This document shows positions 28,093-35,319 of a stretch of 52,078 nt of DNA, in pieces (the stretch's first letter is position 1; every line of letters starts with the position of its first letter). The notes below the pieces were generated by a model. The model searched no databases and had not been told where the DNA came from. It was given only the letters and a program-made list of their open reading frames with translations. The stretch comes from a virus. Where the stretch lies: IMG/VR virus record IMGVR_UViG_3300046318_000354, positions 1-52,078 of that record. The stretch is one strand, 5' to 3'. The position numbers and the translations under genes are program-made.

Positions 28093-28152
28093 GTCAGGAC
28101 AGGATTCGAACCTGTAATGCTACCTTATGCGTCTGCCATTCCGCCACCTGAC
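28093..28152 (-). tRNA. Short tRNA-like gene without an anticodon arm (60 nt)
   Basis: It has the same GTCAGG/CCTGAC acceptor and ACAGG-TTCGAAT-CCTGT T arm as its neighbours, and a leucine-like D region GGCGGAATGGCAGACGC. Only about 13 bases (ATAAGGTAGCATT) separate D and T arms, too few for an anticodon arm. It is either a deletion remnant or a deliberate tRNA mimic. Confidence 0.5.
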
Positions 28153-28157
28153 TATTT

Positions 28158-28352
28158 TTATAATTTTTGTTGTTTTAACCATACCCAATAAACGGATTCG
28201 TAATCCATAATACCAATATCGTGTGAAGGTAAATGTTCTTTTAAGATTGCTCGTTTTTCTTCAACAGATAATCTACCCCACCATCTAACAGATAATTCAC
28301 GGTCTGTTAATTGTACTCCAATGTCCGATTTGATATTAATTAAGTTTTCCAT
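28158..28352 (-). CDS. Hypothetical protein, 64 aa
   Basis: Begins MENLINIKSDIGVQL; a Trp-rich helical body (RWWGRLSVEEKRAILKEHL) and a basic end (VWLKQQKL). Not recognised. Lies between tRNA-like genes. Confidence 0.7.
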   Translation of the reverse strand: MENLINIKSDIGVQLTDRELSVRWWGRLSVEEKRAILKEHLPSHDIGIMDYESVYWVWLKQQKL

Positions 28353-28376
28353 AACATTTATTGTTTAACTGTTCGT

Positions 28377-28493
28377 AATCAGGGTGGGATTCGAACCCAC
28401 AATAGTACCATACTCGCTTCGGATGCCTCCTACTACAACGGATTCGAACCGTATCTCCCGTGCCCGGGCGCTTTACCAATTTGCCACCTGATT
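28377..28493 (-). tRNA. tRNA-like gene with two T arms (117 nt)
   Basis: Acceptor AATCAGG/CCTGATT closes the element. It has a D region GGCAAATTGGTAAAGC and a terminal T arm GTGGG-TTCGAAT-CCCAC. A second T arm (ACGG-TTCGAAT-CCGT) and a TAGTA...TACTA arm lie between. The anticodon region CCCG-GGCA-CGGG has a 4-base loop. It reads like a tRNA with another tRNA's 3' part inserted. No CCA encoded. Confidence 0.5.
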
Positions 28494-28504
28494 ATGTTCT
28501 TTAA

Positions 28505-28672
28505 AATAAGGGGACTAGTTCACTTTCATTTCACCCCTTTGTATGGAACTTTTTAATTATTTTATATCCACTTACCATCTTTACACCTGACAAACTATGG
28601 ATGGTGTTTTATTATACTCCCTTTGACAAGAGTTCAGGATTTTCATCGGTCCTATATCATTTCATACCGATT
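28505..28672 (-). ncRNA. Candidate leader RNA ahead of the tRNA-like cluster
   Basis: Downstream of the 28679 promoter lies a gene-free transcript with stems ATCGGT/ACCGAT and CCATC/GATGG. It ends in AAGGGG...CCCCTT followed by ATTTT, like an attenuator. It could be a small RNA or a leader that controls readthrough into the tRNA-like genes. Confidence 0.45.
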
Positions 28673-28678
28673 ACAATA

Positions 28679-28709
28679 CAAATGTAAGAATAATTTTTTA
28701 TATCACAAA
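28679..28709 (-). promoter_or_regulatory. Promoter of the tRNA-like cluster
   Basis: On the minus strand TTTG (28709-28706), 19-base spacer and TACATTTG (28686-28679) match the Bacteroidota consensus. Confidence 0.8.
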
Positions 28710-28725
28710 ATATTCTAAAAATTAT

Positions 28726-29085
28726 TTATTCTCGAGGGTTCAAGGTTTGATTATAAACACTTAACTCCGATAACAATTCCTCTATACTCTGTTCATTAAT
28801 CAAATACTCGTGTTCGTTATCTGTTATCACCGTTCCATATATATTGGTCGACATATTCTCAAAACTAATCTGATGGTATCTCCTTACCTCATCATATCTA
28901 GTTATGGTCCCGTCGGCAATCCATCCTATAGTCGTGTCACTAATATGCATAATGGCGTTGTGTTCATCACCACCTTCAGGAAGATTCAACATATAGATGT
29001 ACGCGTTCCTTATCCTTCTATTATAATTCAATAGTTGGGTGAGGGTCTGATCATCATTCTTCTGAAAAAATTTAAACTTCCTCAC
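28726..29085 (-). CDS. FKFF-tag small protein, 119 aa
   Basis: Begins MRKFKFFQKNDDQTL from a GTG start; GTG is supported because it places the tag at the N-terminus as in the siblings. Body of mixed type with an acidic C-terminal helix (EQSI-EELLSELSVY). It overlaps the upstream tagged gene by 14 bases. Confidence 0.7.
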   Translation of the reverse strand: MRKFKFFQKNDDQTLTQLLNYNRRIRNAYIYMLNLPEGGDEHNAIMHISDTTIGWIADGTITRYDEVRRYHQISFENMSTNIYGTVITDNEHEYLINEQSIEELLSELSVYNQTLNPRE

Positions 29086-29299
29086 GTCTTCTGTTTAATT
29101 CATTTTGGAAAACCATAATCCATTCCCTATTGGTTAATCCTTCATATGGATTCGGTATGGTTGTGTGTCCTGTACCAATAAGACAACACTGTATGTTCTG
29201 AATGTGTCTGGTGGTTAAATCTTTAATCTCCACCTCCGCACCATTCGACTTTCTCCACACAGTCGGGGGTTTCTTCTGAAAAAACTTAAATGATTTCAT
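29072..29299 (-). CDS. FKFF-tag small protein, 75 aa
   Basis: Begins MKSFKFFQKKPPTVW. Otherwise unrecognised; contains LTTRHIQNIQCCLIGTGH and a basic end (NRRREEV). Overlaps both neighbours by 14 bases. Confidence 0.75.
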   Translation of the reverse strand: MKSFKFFQKKPPTVWRKSNGAEVEIKDLTTRHIQNIQCCLIGTGHTTIPNPYEGLTNREWIMVFQNELNRRREEV

Positions 29300-29648
29300 A
29301 ATATATTATTCTAACAGGAAAATCAAAACTAATTTGGTCCATATATATTCTATCATCTTCATAGAAAGTTACACCATTGTTCACCATTGCTTCAATTGAT
29401 AGGATAACAGGTATTCCTAATCTATTCGTAAAGAATTCCTCCATTGTTCCTTCATATTCTCTTTGTATCCATTCATCACTAAAAGCGTGAGTACCTCTCA
29501 CCCAAGCAATTACTTTTACATATAACATATCACGATTGCCACCATCATCCCAATAACTAACTATTTGTTCGTTTTCTAATAGTGGAACCCGAGTTGGTTC
29601 TAGTGTCGGTTGACAATCTCCATTAAAGAATTTAAATGGTTTTATCAT
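29286..29648 (-). CDS. FKFF-tag small protein, 120 aa
   Basis: Begins MIKPFKFFNGDCQPTLEP. The body alternates beta strands (DMLYVKVIAWVRGT; VILSIEAMV) and ends in ISFDFPVRIIYYEII. Function unknown. Part of the tagged run. Confidence 0.75.
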   Translation of the reverse strand: MIKPFKFFNGDCQPTLEPTRVPLLENEQIVSYWDDGGNRDMLYVKVIAWVRGTHAFSDEWIQREYEGTMEEFFTNRLGIPVILSIEAMVNNGVTFYEDDRIYMDQISFDFPVRIIYYEII

Positions 29649-29651
29649 AAT

Positions 29652-29966
29652 TTAATATAAATCTTCCGAGAATAATGTTATCTTTTCCTCTTTTATTTGT
29701 CCAGATTTGAATGCAATGATTGCACCTTCCTCTCTATCAACAAATCTATTATCACTTGTTAGAAACCCTTGGACGTTTTCACCCGATTCCGCATCTCTTA
29801 AACCCGTTATCGCCACCTTTTGATATAAACAATTAGGATGTCTCCAACCACAAAACACAATACCTTTATCAACATTATACGGACGAAACCCTCTCAGTTC
29901 TAATACCTCAGGCTTAAGTAGTGGTAATTCTTTGTACCATATCGCAGCACATAATATTGTTATCAT
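29652..29966 (-). CDS. Conserved phage hypothetical 'ICAAIWY...QGFLTS..RFV.R', 104 aa
   Basis: ITILCAAIWYKELPL, GIVFCGWRHPNCLYQ, VQGFLTSDNRFVDREEGAIIA and a closing LFSEDLY match a protein pattern common in many phages. No activity is known to me. It lacks the FKFF tag, but its start overlaps by 4 bases a gene that ends in the tag. Confidence 0.8.
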   Translation of the reverse strand: MITILCAAIWYKELPLLKPEVLELRGFRPYNVDKGIVFCGWRHPNCLYQKVAITGLRDAESGENVQGFLTSDNRFVDREEGAIIAFKSGQIKEEKITLFSEDLY

Positions 29967-30148
29967 CCCTTAAAAAATTTAAAGTCATTTAAATCTTTCT
30001 TTACCGGTACCTCAACTGTGTCCGTACGCATATATTCTCTAATGGCATCTTCAATTGTTTGTTCCACATCATTGTCGGTAAACATATTATGAAAAGTGTT
30101 TCTCACATATTCATAAATCATTTCGGTATAGTTATGTTCTTCTCTCAT
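29963..30148 (-). CDS. Small acidic protein ending in FKFF tag, 61 aa
   Basis: Acidic helical body (HNYTEMIYEYVRNTFHNM; DVEQTIEDAIREYMR). It closes with DLNDFKFFKG, so the shared motif is here at the C-terminus, directly next to the start of the following gene. Either the motif works at both ends or this is a fusion/shuffling product. Confidence 0.75.
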   Translation of the reverse strand: MREEHNYTEMIYEYVRNTFHNMFTDNDVEQTIEDAIREYMRTDTVEVPVKKDLNDFKFFKG

Positions 30149-30151
30149 ATT

Positions 30152-30463
30152 CTAAATTGCTTCACAGTCATATGACATTTCTTCTTCCACTTCCTCAATC
30201 ATTGGTTGATTCTCCAACTCTTCAATGACTATGTTTATAGCTTCAGGATAATGACTGTGACCTTGGCTGAAATATATTCCGGCAAGTCCTAACACTTCAT
30301 TATCAATGTAGTGACGATTCTTTCCTTTACCTCTTAGTATCTCGTGATCCATAGATACATCGTTCCAATCATCTAGAACACATTTGTGTCCACCTTTGTC
30401 TTTGTACATTAGTCTAACGATATTGTTATGACTAAATTTCTCGATAAATTCCCCTAGTTTCAT
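30152..30463 (-). CDS. Hypothetical acidic protein, 103 aa
   Basis: Begins MKLGEFIEKFSHNNIVRLMY; body with HKCVLDDWNDVSMDHEILRG and a very acidic C-terminus (EEVEEEMSYDCEAI). Not recognised. Confidence 0.7.
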   Translation of the reverse strand: MKLGEFIEKFSHNNIVRLMYKDKGGHKCVLDDWNDVSMDHEILRGKGKNRHYIDNEVLGLAGIYFSQGHSHYPEAINIVIEELENQPMIEEVEEEMSYDCEAI

Positions 30464-30464
30464 A

Positions 30465-30956
30465 TTATTTATAATTTATTTTAAAAAATACTGTGTAGAC
30501 CAACCTTCCATTAGTTATGTTGTCTCCAAATGATTCCTTTATTGAATGTCGGATGTTTGATGGGTAAATGGTTAATCTATTATATACATTCTCCACATAG
30601 TCAACCTCCTCATTGTTATGATTATAGAACGCAGTTCCTGAATTTGGTGGTGGATTTGGTGTTAAGTATAGAACACCCGCAAAGTCGAATACCCCATCGG
30701 TGTGTATCGTATCGGACATATCTTCATTCAAAGTATAATGAAAATAACATCTTAGAAATGGATTATCAAACTTGGAGTCCAACCCAATTAGTTTCTCACG
30801 TACCAGTTCAGTTAGCACATCCCCAACCATACTAGTGTATAGACATCTGAATCCCCTCCATCCTGGTGAACCAGGTTCGGCTTTGGTATATGTCAACTCT
30901 AAAGCATCTTCCCTTATTTGGTCAGGGTTTGGTAAAAAGTTATCGATTATAATCAT
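30465..30956 (-). CDS. 2OG-Fe(II) oxygenase-like protein, 163 aa
   Basis: IIDNFLPNPDQIREDAL is the usual opening of these phage dioxygenase-fold proteins. HTDG (the H-x-D iron ligands), AGVLYLTP, NSGTAFY and a later RLTIYPSNIRHS (distal His) with a basic residue after it complete the double-stranded beta-helix pattern. Such enzymes use iron and 2-oxoglutarate to hydroxylate proteins, nucleotides or DNA bases; the substrate here is unknown. Start MIIIDNF is preferred; MEKEINN (30977) would overlap the upstream gene. Confidence 0.75.
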   Translation of the reverse strand: MIIIDNFLPNPDQIREDALELTYTKAEPGSPGWRGFRCLYTSMVGDVLTELVREKLIGLDSKFDNPFLRCYFHYTLNEDMSDTIHTDGVFDFAGVLYLTPNPPPNSGTAFYNHNNEEVDYVENVYNRLTIYPSNIRHSIKESFGDNITNGRLVYTVFFKINYK

Positions 30957-30961
30957 ATTAT

Positions 30962-31189
30962 TTATTTCTTTCTCCAATCAAATGGTTCGGGAGCTTTGGC
31001 TGCGGTTGCGGATATTTCCTCATCCATAGTCTTTGTTAGAACGGCAACATAAGAGTTACCTCTTTGTCTGGTTAATAAGGTATCAACCTCTTCCTCAGTA
31101 TAGGATGGTTCAAGTTCCAACTCACCGTGTTTCCAAGATTTCCATATCTCAAAATCCTTTAACTGTTCTATTGTAATGTAGTTTTTCAT
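30962..31189 (-). CDS. Hypothetical protein, 75 aa
   Basis: Start MKNYITIEQLKDFEIWKSW is chosen over a longer frame. Acidic helices (LELEPSYTEEEVDTLL) and a basic end (EPFDWRKK). Not recognised. Confidence 0.65.
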   Translation of the reverse strand: MKNYITIEQLKDFEIWKSWKHGELELEPSYTEEEVDTLLTRQRGNSYVAVLTKTMDEEISATAAKAPEPFDWRKK

Positions 31190-31314
31190 TTTCTTATTTA
31201 TTTTTAAATCTAAAATATATTGAATACCCAAACAATCGAATGCCTTGATATCCGTTTCTTCTTGAGAATAAACAATCCTCTAATCTCTTTACACTAAAGA
31301 AAAATAATCTATTG
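31190..31314. other. Short gap with a start-less coding-like fragment
   Basis: On the minus strand the frame of the 31189 gene stays open upstream through SQEETDIKAFDCLGIQYILD back to a TAG, with no start of its own except inside it. It may be a gene remnant or a 5' extension of the next gene. Confidence 0.35.
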
Positions 31315-31644
31315 TTAATTTCCATATCTAAATCTTACCCATTCGATTGTCATTAAATCATTTAATATATCAAACCCCCAACCATCTTCATATTGTGCAA
31401 CGTCATTATGTATTCTACCGTTGGGACCTGTGATTGATAATATAGTCACAATAAATCCATCTGGAAATTGATTTAGAAACGGATGGATACCATAACTATA
31501 TTCGGTAAGGACATCGTATTCATATTGGTCTAAGTTCTCTATTCTCCCATATATCCACGACGCACCACTCCTTTCATCTTCCGCAAGTATAGATTCTGTA
31601 AAATCTTCCTGATTATTTTGTAGAAATTTAAAACTTCTTACCAT
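31315..31644 (-). CDS. FKFF-tag small protein, 109 aa
   Basis: Begins MVRSFKFLQNNQEDFTESI. The body contains FIVTILSITGPNGRI and WGFDILNDLMTIEWVRF. Otherwise unrecognised. It overlaps the next tagged gene by 7 bases. Confidence 0.75.
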   Translation of the reverse strand: MVRSFKFLQNNQEDFTESILAEDERSGASWIYGRIENLDQYEYDVLTEYSYGIHPFLNQFPDGFIVTILSITGPNGRIHNDVAQYEDGWGFDILNDLMTIEWVRFRYGN

Positions 31645-32111
31645 ACGTTTAATATTTTACTAATCATTAAACCAAAACAAATTGTCAGCGAAGTTGCAAG
31701 AAAGATAACACCGAAGATATCTTGATTAGTTTGAACGTACAATTTCATCTCTTGAAAAAACATCTTAATCTTCATCCACCACTTTGGATTTACTTTTGTT
31801 ACTCTTGTTGTTTGAAATAATTTAATTTGATTACTTCTTTCCCTTTCAAATGATTCGTGTCTACGTCTTAAAATTTCTTCTTGAGATATCAAACTATTAA
31901 ATCTTCTCATAATTCTGTCTTGACGTTCTTGATCTTCAATACGTTGTCTAGTGAGTCCATCATATAAATCTCGATTAGTGTGATATAACATTCTTCTACC
32001 CATATAACCTTCGGGCGTGTCGGAGTTAAACGATGCGGTTGCTCGAGTCTCACCATCTAAGACATCTAAACTTCCTTTAACTTCCTTCTGAAAAAATTTA
32101 AACTCTTTCAT
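31638..32111 (-). CDS. FKFF-tag membrane protein, 157 aa
   Basis: Begins MKEFKFFQKEVKGSL. A long Arg/Glu-rich helical segment (LTRQRIEDQERQDRIMRRFN; EILRRRHESFERERSNQI) is followed by one C-terminal membrane span (DIFGVIFLATSLTICFGLMI). It is the largest tagged protein. A tagged, membrane-inserting, coiled protein would fit an injected or host-membrane factor, but that is inference. Confidence 0.75.
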   Translation of the reverse strand: MKEFKFFQKEVKGSLDVLDGETRATASFNSDTPEGYMGRRMLYHTNRDLYDGLTRQRIEDQERQDRIMRRFNSLISQEEILRRRHESFERERSNQIKLFQTTRVTKVNPKWWMKIKMFFQEMKLYVQTNQDIFGVIFLATSLTICFGLMISKILNVW

Positions 32112-32112
32112 A

Positions 32113-32460
32113 TTAAAATTTCTTTATTGCGTAATGAAGTTTGAATAAAAACTTATATAACCATTGCGGGTTTCTATAATGAAAGTGGCTATTCTTTCTT
32201 TTAGGATATGACCAATGATAACCAACCATCTGTTCAAATGAAAACTTCTTCCATCTCCATTTCATTTCCTCACGAAATGACATCATATAAATTTCACACA
32301 TCAATTCATTATCATTATCGTAGTAGTCTTCATAATTGATTGTCTTAAAATAGAAAAGAGTATTTCCCATTTTACATAAACCAGAAAGATGAAGATCGTA
32401 ATGACTGCTCACCCAAACAAAGTTTACTTCGTCATATGGTATGGTTGTTATAAGTTTCAT
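32113..32460 (-). CDS. Hypothetical protein, 115 aa
   Basis: Aromatic and basic (YDEVNFVWVSSHYDLHLSGL; MKWRWKKFSFEQMVGYHW; FLFKLHYAIKKF). Not recognised; the acidic and basic runs suggest a soluble globular protein. Confidence 0.7.
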   Translation of the reverse strand: MKLITTIPYDEVNFVWVSSHYDLHLSGLCKMGNTLFYFKTINYEDYYDNDNELMCEIYMMSFREEMKWRWKKFSFEQMVGYHWSYPKRKNSHFHYRNPQWLYKFLFKLHYAIKKF

Positions 32461-32461
32461 T

Positions 32462-32626
32462 TTAATAATTTTTAATTAGTCCAAATAAAAAACTAATTTG
32501 TATCTTCCAACCTTGTCCCCATTCTAGATAAAGTAAACATTCTTGTCCATTGATTTCTAATAACGAAAACCAATTCCTGTTGTTTGCTTTGATGAAGACA
32601 TCAAATAGTTCAACCCTTAGTCTCAT
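32462..32626 (-). CDS. Small protein, 54 aa
   Basis: Begins MRLRVELFDVFIKANN; ends in a hydrophobic, basic segment (WKIQISFLFGLIKNY). One base separates it from the next gene. Not recognised. Confidence 0.6.
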   Translation of the reverse strand: MRLRVELFDVFIKANNRNWFSLLEINGQECLLYLEWGQGWKIQISFLFGLIKNY

Positions 32627-32635
32627 AATATTATT

Positions 32636-33109
32636 TTATTTTAATTGATTTCTTACGGTCATAACTGCAAACCCTAATAGATTCAATCCTCTCCATAATG
32701 ACGGTGAATTGACATCATCATTTTCATCTCCCAATTTAATTCCCCAAATGAAATCATAAGGTGAAGCCTCAACAATTACTCTATCACCTGTCGCAATAAG
32801 TTCTTCTTTCAACTCAGGGTTCTGTGTGAATTTAGCAAGATTTCCTTGATAAACAATTGAAAAACAATGTTGGTCCCAAATAGTTCTATCAAATCCTTTC
32901 ACTAATTTACCTAACGCTTTTTGTTCCGCTGGAACCTCAGTCGCTAAAATTTGATTGGCCACATTCTCGTCACCAAATAACAATGCCTTTTTATACATCA
33001 TATATTGTTCACAAGAACTAAACTTAACACCATCAATCTGAAATGATGACCTGTACCATTGGGAGTAAATCCCATTGTAAAAAAATACGTGTTTATTTGT
33101 TATTTTCAT
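32636..33109 (-). CDS. NADAR-domain protein (YbiA-like), 157 aa
   Basis: FFYNGIYSQWYRSSFQIDG, then CEQYMMYKKALLFGD (conserved Glu), FDRTIWDQHCF and VEASPYDFIWGIKL are the hallmarks of NADAR/YbiA-like N-glycosidases. The family is linked to NAD and ADP-ribose metabolism; members cleave N-glycosidic bonds, including ADP-ribosyl-guanine on DNA in reported cases. It overlaps the macro-domain gene by 4 bases, so the two are probably made together. Confidence 0.9.
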   Translation of the reverse strand: MKITNKHVFFYNGIYSQWYRSSFQIDGVKFSSCEQYMMYKKALLFGDENVANQILATEVPAEQKALGKLVKGFDRTIWDQHCFSIVYQGNLAKFTQNPELKEELIATGDRVIVEASPYDFIWGIKLGDENDDVNSPSLWRGLNLLGFAVMTVRNQLK

Positions 33110-33630
33110 TTTTTAAAAATTACAACTGTAACATCACAGTCTTTTAATTCTGTTTGGATAATTTCTTTAATTCGATTCCAATCACCACCAGCAAGTCCCG
33201 CACCAATCTGAGGAAGACCAATGCGTTTACCTTTGAACGTATGGTTAATTTTTCTCATACACATAGTAAGTGCTTCATAATCAAGTGGTTTAGAAACACC
33301 ATCAGTATGATTGGTACCATATTTGTATTGGGTGTACGAATTAACAACAACTAATTCGTGAGTAGCCCATTTACCTCCCTCATCGGGATATGATGTCCAT
33401 CTTTTTTGGTCCTCATACCATTTTGTTTGATAATCAATTGTCCCAAGTTTATTGATATCTCCGCGATATTCGTTCCCCTCCATCTTGAAATCATTGCAAC
33501 CAAACTCATTGGCCATCTGAGGTGCAATTCCTGCCCCCATTTGACATAGACAGTTACATCCGTGTGTAATCACATCAAACATTCCTTCTCTTGCGAGTGT
33601 AATTAAATTACCTTCAACTTCATTATACAT
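33106..33630 (-). CDS. Macro-domain protein, 174 aa
   Basis: Residues about 14-45 (AREGMFDVITHGCNCLCQMG-AGIA) and the later GLPQIGAGLAGGDWNRI form the two ADP-ribose-binding loops of a macro domain of the TARG1/Poa1-like type. Such proteins bind or hydrolyse ADP-ribose derivatives, including ADP-ribose on proteins and nucleic acids. Its start overlaps the PRPP-synthetase-like stop by one base, and NADAR follows. Confidence 0.9.
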   Translation of the reverse strand: MYNEVEGNLITLAREGMFDVITHGCNCLCQMGAGIAPQMANEFGCNDFKMEGNEYRGDINKLGTIDYQTKWYEDQKRWTSYPDEGGKWATHELVVVNSYTQYKYGTNHTDGVSKPLDYEALTMCMRKINHTFKGKRIGLPQIGAGLAGGDWNRIKEIIQTELKDCDVTVVIFKK

Positions 33631-34487
33631 TAGAATACATTTAATTGTTTAACGTTTGTTTTCTCTTCATATTCATCATCGGCAACATCTCTATAACTGT
33701 TCGTACAAAATGTACCATCGATATATTCATTCAACGTTTTAAATCCCGCACTGAAGATACCGTGAGTAACTACTAAGTATACTTTAGCGGTTGGTCTATT
33801 TTCTTTGATAACTTTAGCCAACTCAACAAAAGTCCTACCACCGTCACAAATGTCATCAACGATAACATAAATCAAATCTTTATGTTGGTCAAGTACAGGA
33901 ATCTCGGTACGTAGAATATTTCCCGTTACCATATCTCTTACTTTTGTTGCTGTAATAATATTTTTGATGTCGAACTTCTTCGCCACATCATAAACTTTTT
34001 TATATGCACCCGCATCAGGTGAAACCAAAACAACTTTATCTTCCTCATTATCCACAATAAGATATGATAATGCGTCGTCAACTAAATCAAAGTTGTTAAC
34101 TTTATTAAAGTTGTTCAAACAAGCTTCCAACACATCACTGTGTGGGTCTATAACAGTTACAGATGCGAAATTTTGACTGTTGATAATAGGACAAATAACT
34201 TGTTTCAAATAGTTTATTCCACCATTTTGAAACTTTCTATCACTACGTGAACCTAAAAAATATGGAACATACAAATGAATTCGTGCAGGACTAAGAATTT
34301 TCAATGCTTGATTTGCACATATGATAATTTCAAGGTCCTTAAAGTTATTAAGACGTGATTTAATCATTACAACTTTATCTAATAATCCATTATAATTTAT
34401 AATGTCGACTGTCTGTTGACCATCAGGGAATGACGATATCTTGTATTTTATATCTGATTTCTCCGGATTAACTAAATTTAATACCAT
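33630..34487 (-). CDS. PRPP-synthetase-like enzyme, candidate ADPR-pyrophosphate synthetase (Adps), 285 aa
   Basis: Has the ribose-phosphate pyrophosphokinase layout: SSFPDGQQTVDI near the N-terminus, a YVPYFLGSRSDRKF loop (YARQDRK equivalent), DPHSD, and the PRPP-loop VIVDDICDGGRTF. At 285 aa it is a little shorter than housekeeping Prs. Beside a NAMPT-like gene, phage Prs-like enzymes have been shown in the NARP1 pathway to pyrophosphorylate ADP-ribose rather than ribose-5-phosphate. That specificity is inferred here from context and not visible in the sequence. Confidence 0.85.
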   Translation of the reverse strand: MVLNLVNPEKSDIKYKISSFPDGQQTVDIINYNGLLDKVVMIKSRLNNFKDLEIIICANQALKILSPARIHLYVPYFLGSRSDRKFQNGGINYLKQVICPIINSQNFASVTVIDPHSDVLEACLNNFNKVNNFDLVDDALSYLIVDNEEDKVVLVSPDAGAYKKVYDVAKKFDIKNIITATKVRDMVTGNILRTEIPVLDQHKDLIYVIVDDICDGGRTFVELAKVIKENRPTAKVYLVVTHGIFSAGFKTLNEYIDGTFCTNSYRDVADDEYEEKTNVKQLNVF

Positions 34488-34491
34488 TTGA

Positions 34492-34833
34492 TTATTTTTT
34501 TAAGTTTTTATACATCTCTTTTATTTTAGTATTTGATTTAGACCATACTGGTACTCGACCAACACCACTAATATAATAGTTAGATAGTAGGACCATTCTT
34601 GTTTTGGCGATAAATCTATGATCCTTGATTATTTTTGTTAGTTCAACAAAATCATCGTCAAAATCATACTCAGGTGAAATAATAGAATTATCGAACGGAT
34701 TTAGTGAAAATTTTTTATGTGATTTAATGTAATCATCAACTAAATCATCTTTAATGAATTTACCATACACCATATTTGAGGTTATTTCTGGAATCACTAT
34801 AACCATTACTAATATAATTAAAATTGTGCCCAT
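34492..34833 (-). CDS. Membrane-anchored hypothetical protein, 113 aa
   Basis: A hydrophobic N-terminus (MGTILIILVMVIVIPEI) forms a signal anchor; the rest is soluble (DYDFDDDFVELTKII, then a basic end). It lies between the NAMPT-like and Prs-like genes with 2-4 base gaps. Not recognised. Confidence 0.7.
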   Translation of the reverse strand: MGTILIILVMVIVIPEITSNMVYGKFIKDDLVDDYIKSHKKFSLNPFDNSIISPEYDFDDDFVELTKIIKDHRFIAKTRMVLLSNYYISGVGRVPVWSKSNTKIKEMYKNLKK

Positions 34834-34835
34834 AA

Positions 34836-35315
34836 TTAATCCCAGCTAGTTGAAGATGAAGAATCGCTACTATCATAACTCGAAGACGAATCATAAGAAC
34901 TGTCATTAGATGAATAGTCCGAAGAACTAGAACTACTGTCGTCCCAAGAGCCACCCGCACCACCACCAGAAAAATCACCACCACCAAATCCATCGTGGAA
35001 ATTATCTGACTTAATATCAGAATCATTTAATGAATCACCAATCATCGCACCGGCCAAGTTACCTCCGACTAATGTTCCCATCAATGTGGAGTCTGTTGCT
35101 TGTGCAACTAACATAGAGGTTAAGAAATCATCATTATCATCATTTCTTTGTGGTGTGTGTGTATTAAATGTACGTTTTGACACAGAATCCACTTTCACTT
35201 TCACCTCAAATTTATTTTTTGATATTGGTGACGGTGGTATGTGTTTAAAATCTGGAATGGTATTTTTATTTTCCGATTCTTTAATACCGAATAATCTTTT
35301 AATGAAGTTAAACAT
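34836..35315 (-). CDS. Gly/Ser-rich tail protein, 159 aa
   Basis: A basic start (MFNFIKRLFGIKESE), a mid-part with ALa/Gly hydrophobic stretch (LMGTLVGGNLAGAMIGD), then GFGGGDFSGGGAGGSWDD and about 35 residues of almost only Ser, Asp and Tyr. The tail resembles the low-complexity ends of TPM/YgcG-type membrane proteins. Not recognised otherwise. Sits inside the NAD operon. Confidence 0.7.
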   Translation of the reverse strand: MFNFIKRLFGIKESENKNTIPDFKHIPPSPISKNKFEVKVKVDSVSKRTFNTHTPQRNDDNDDFLTSMLVAQATDSTLMGTLVGGNLAGAMIGDSLNDSDIKSDNFHDGFGGGDFSGGGAGGSWDDSSSSSSDYSSNDSSYDSSSSYDSSDSSSSTSWD

Positions 35316-35319
35316 AATG

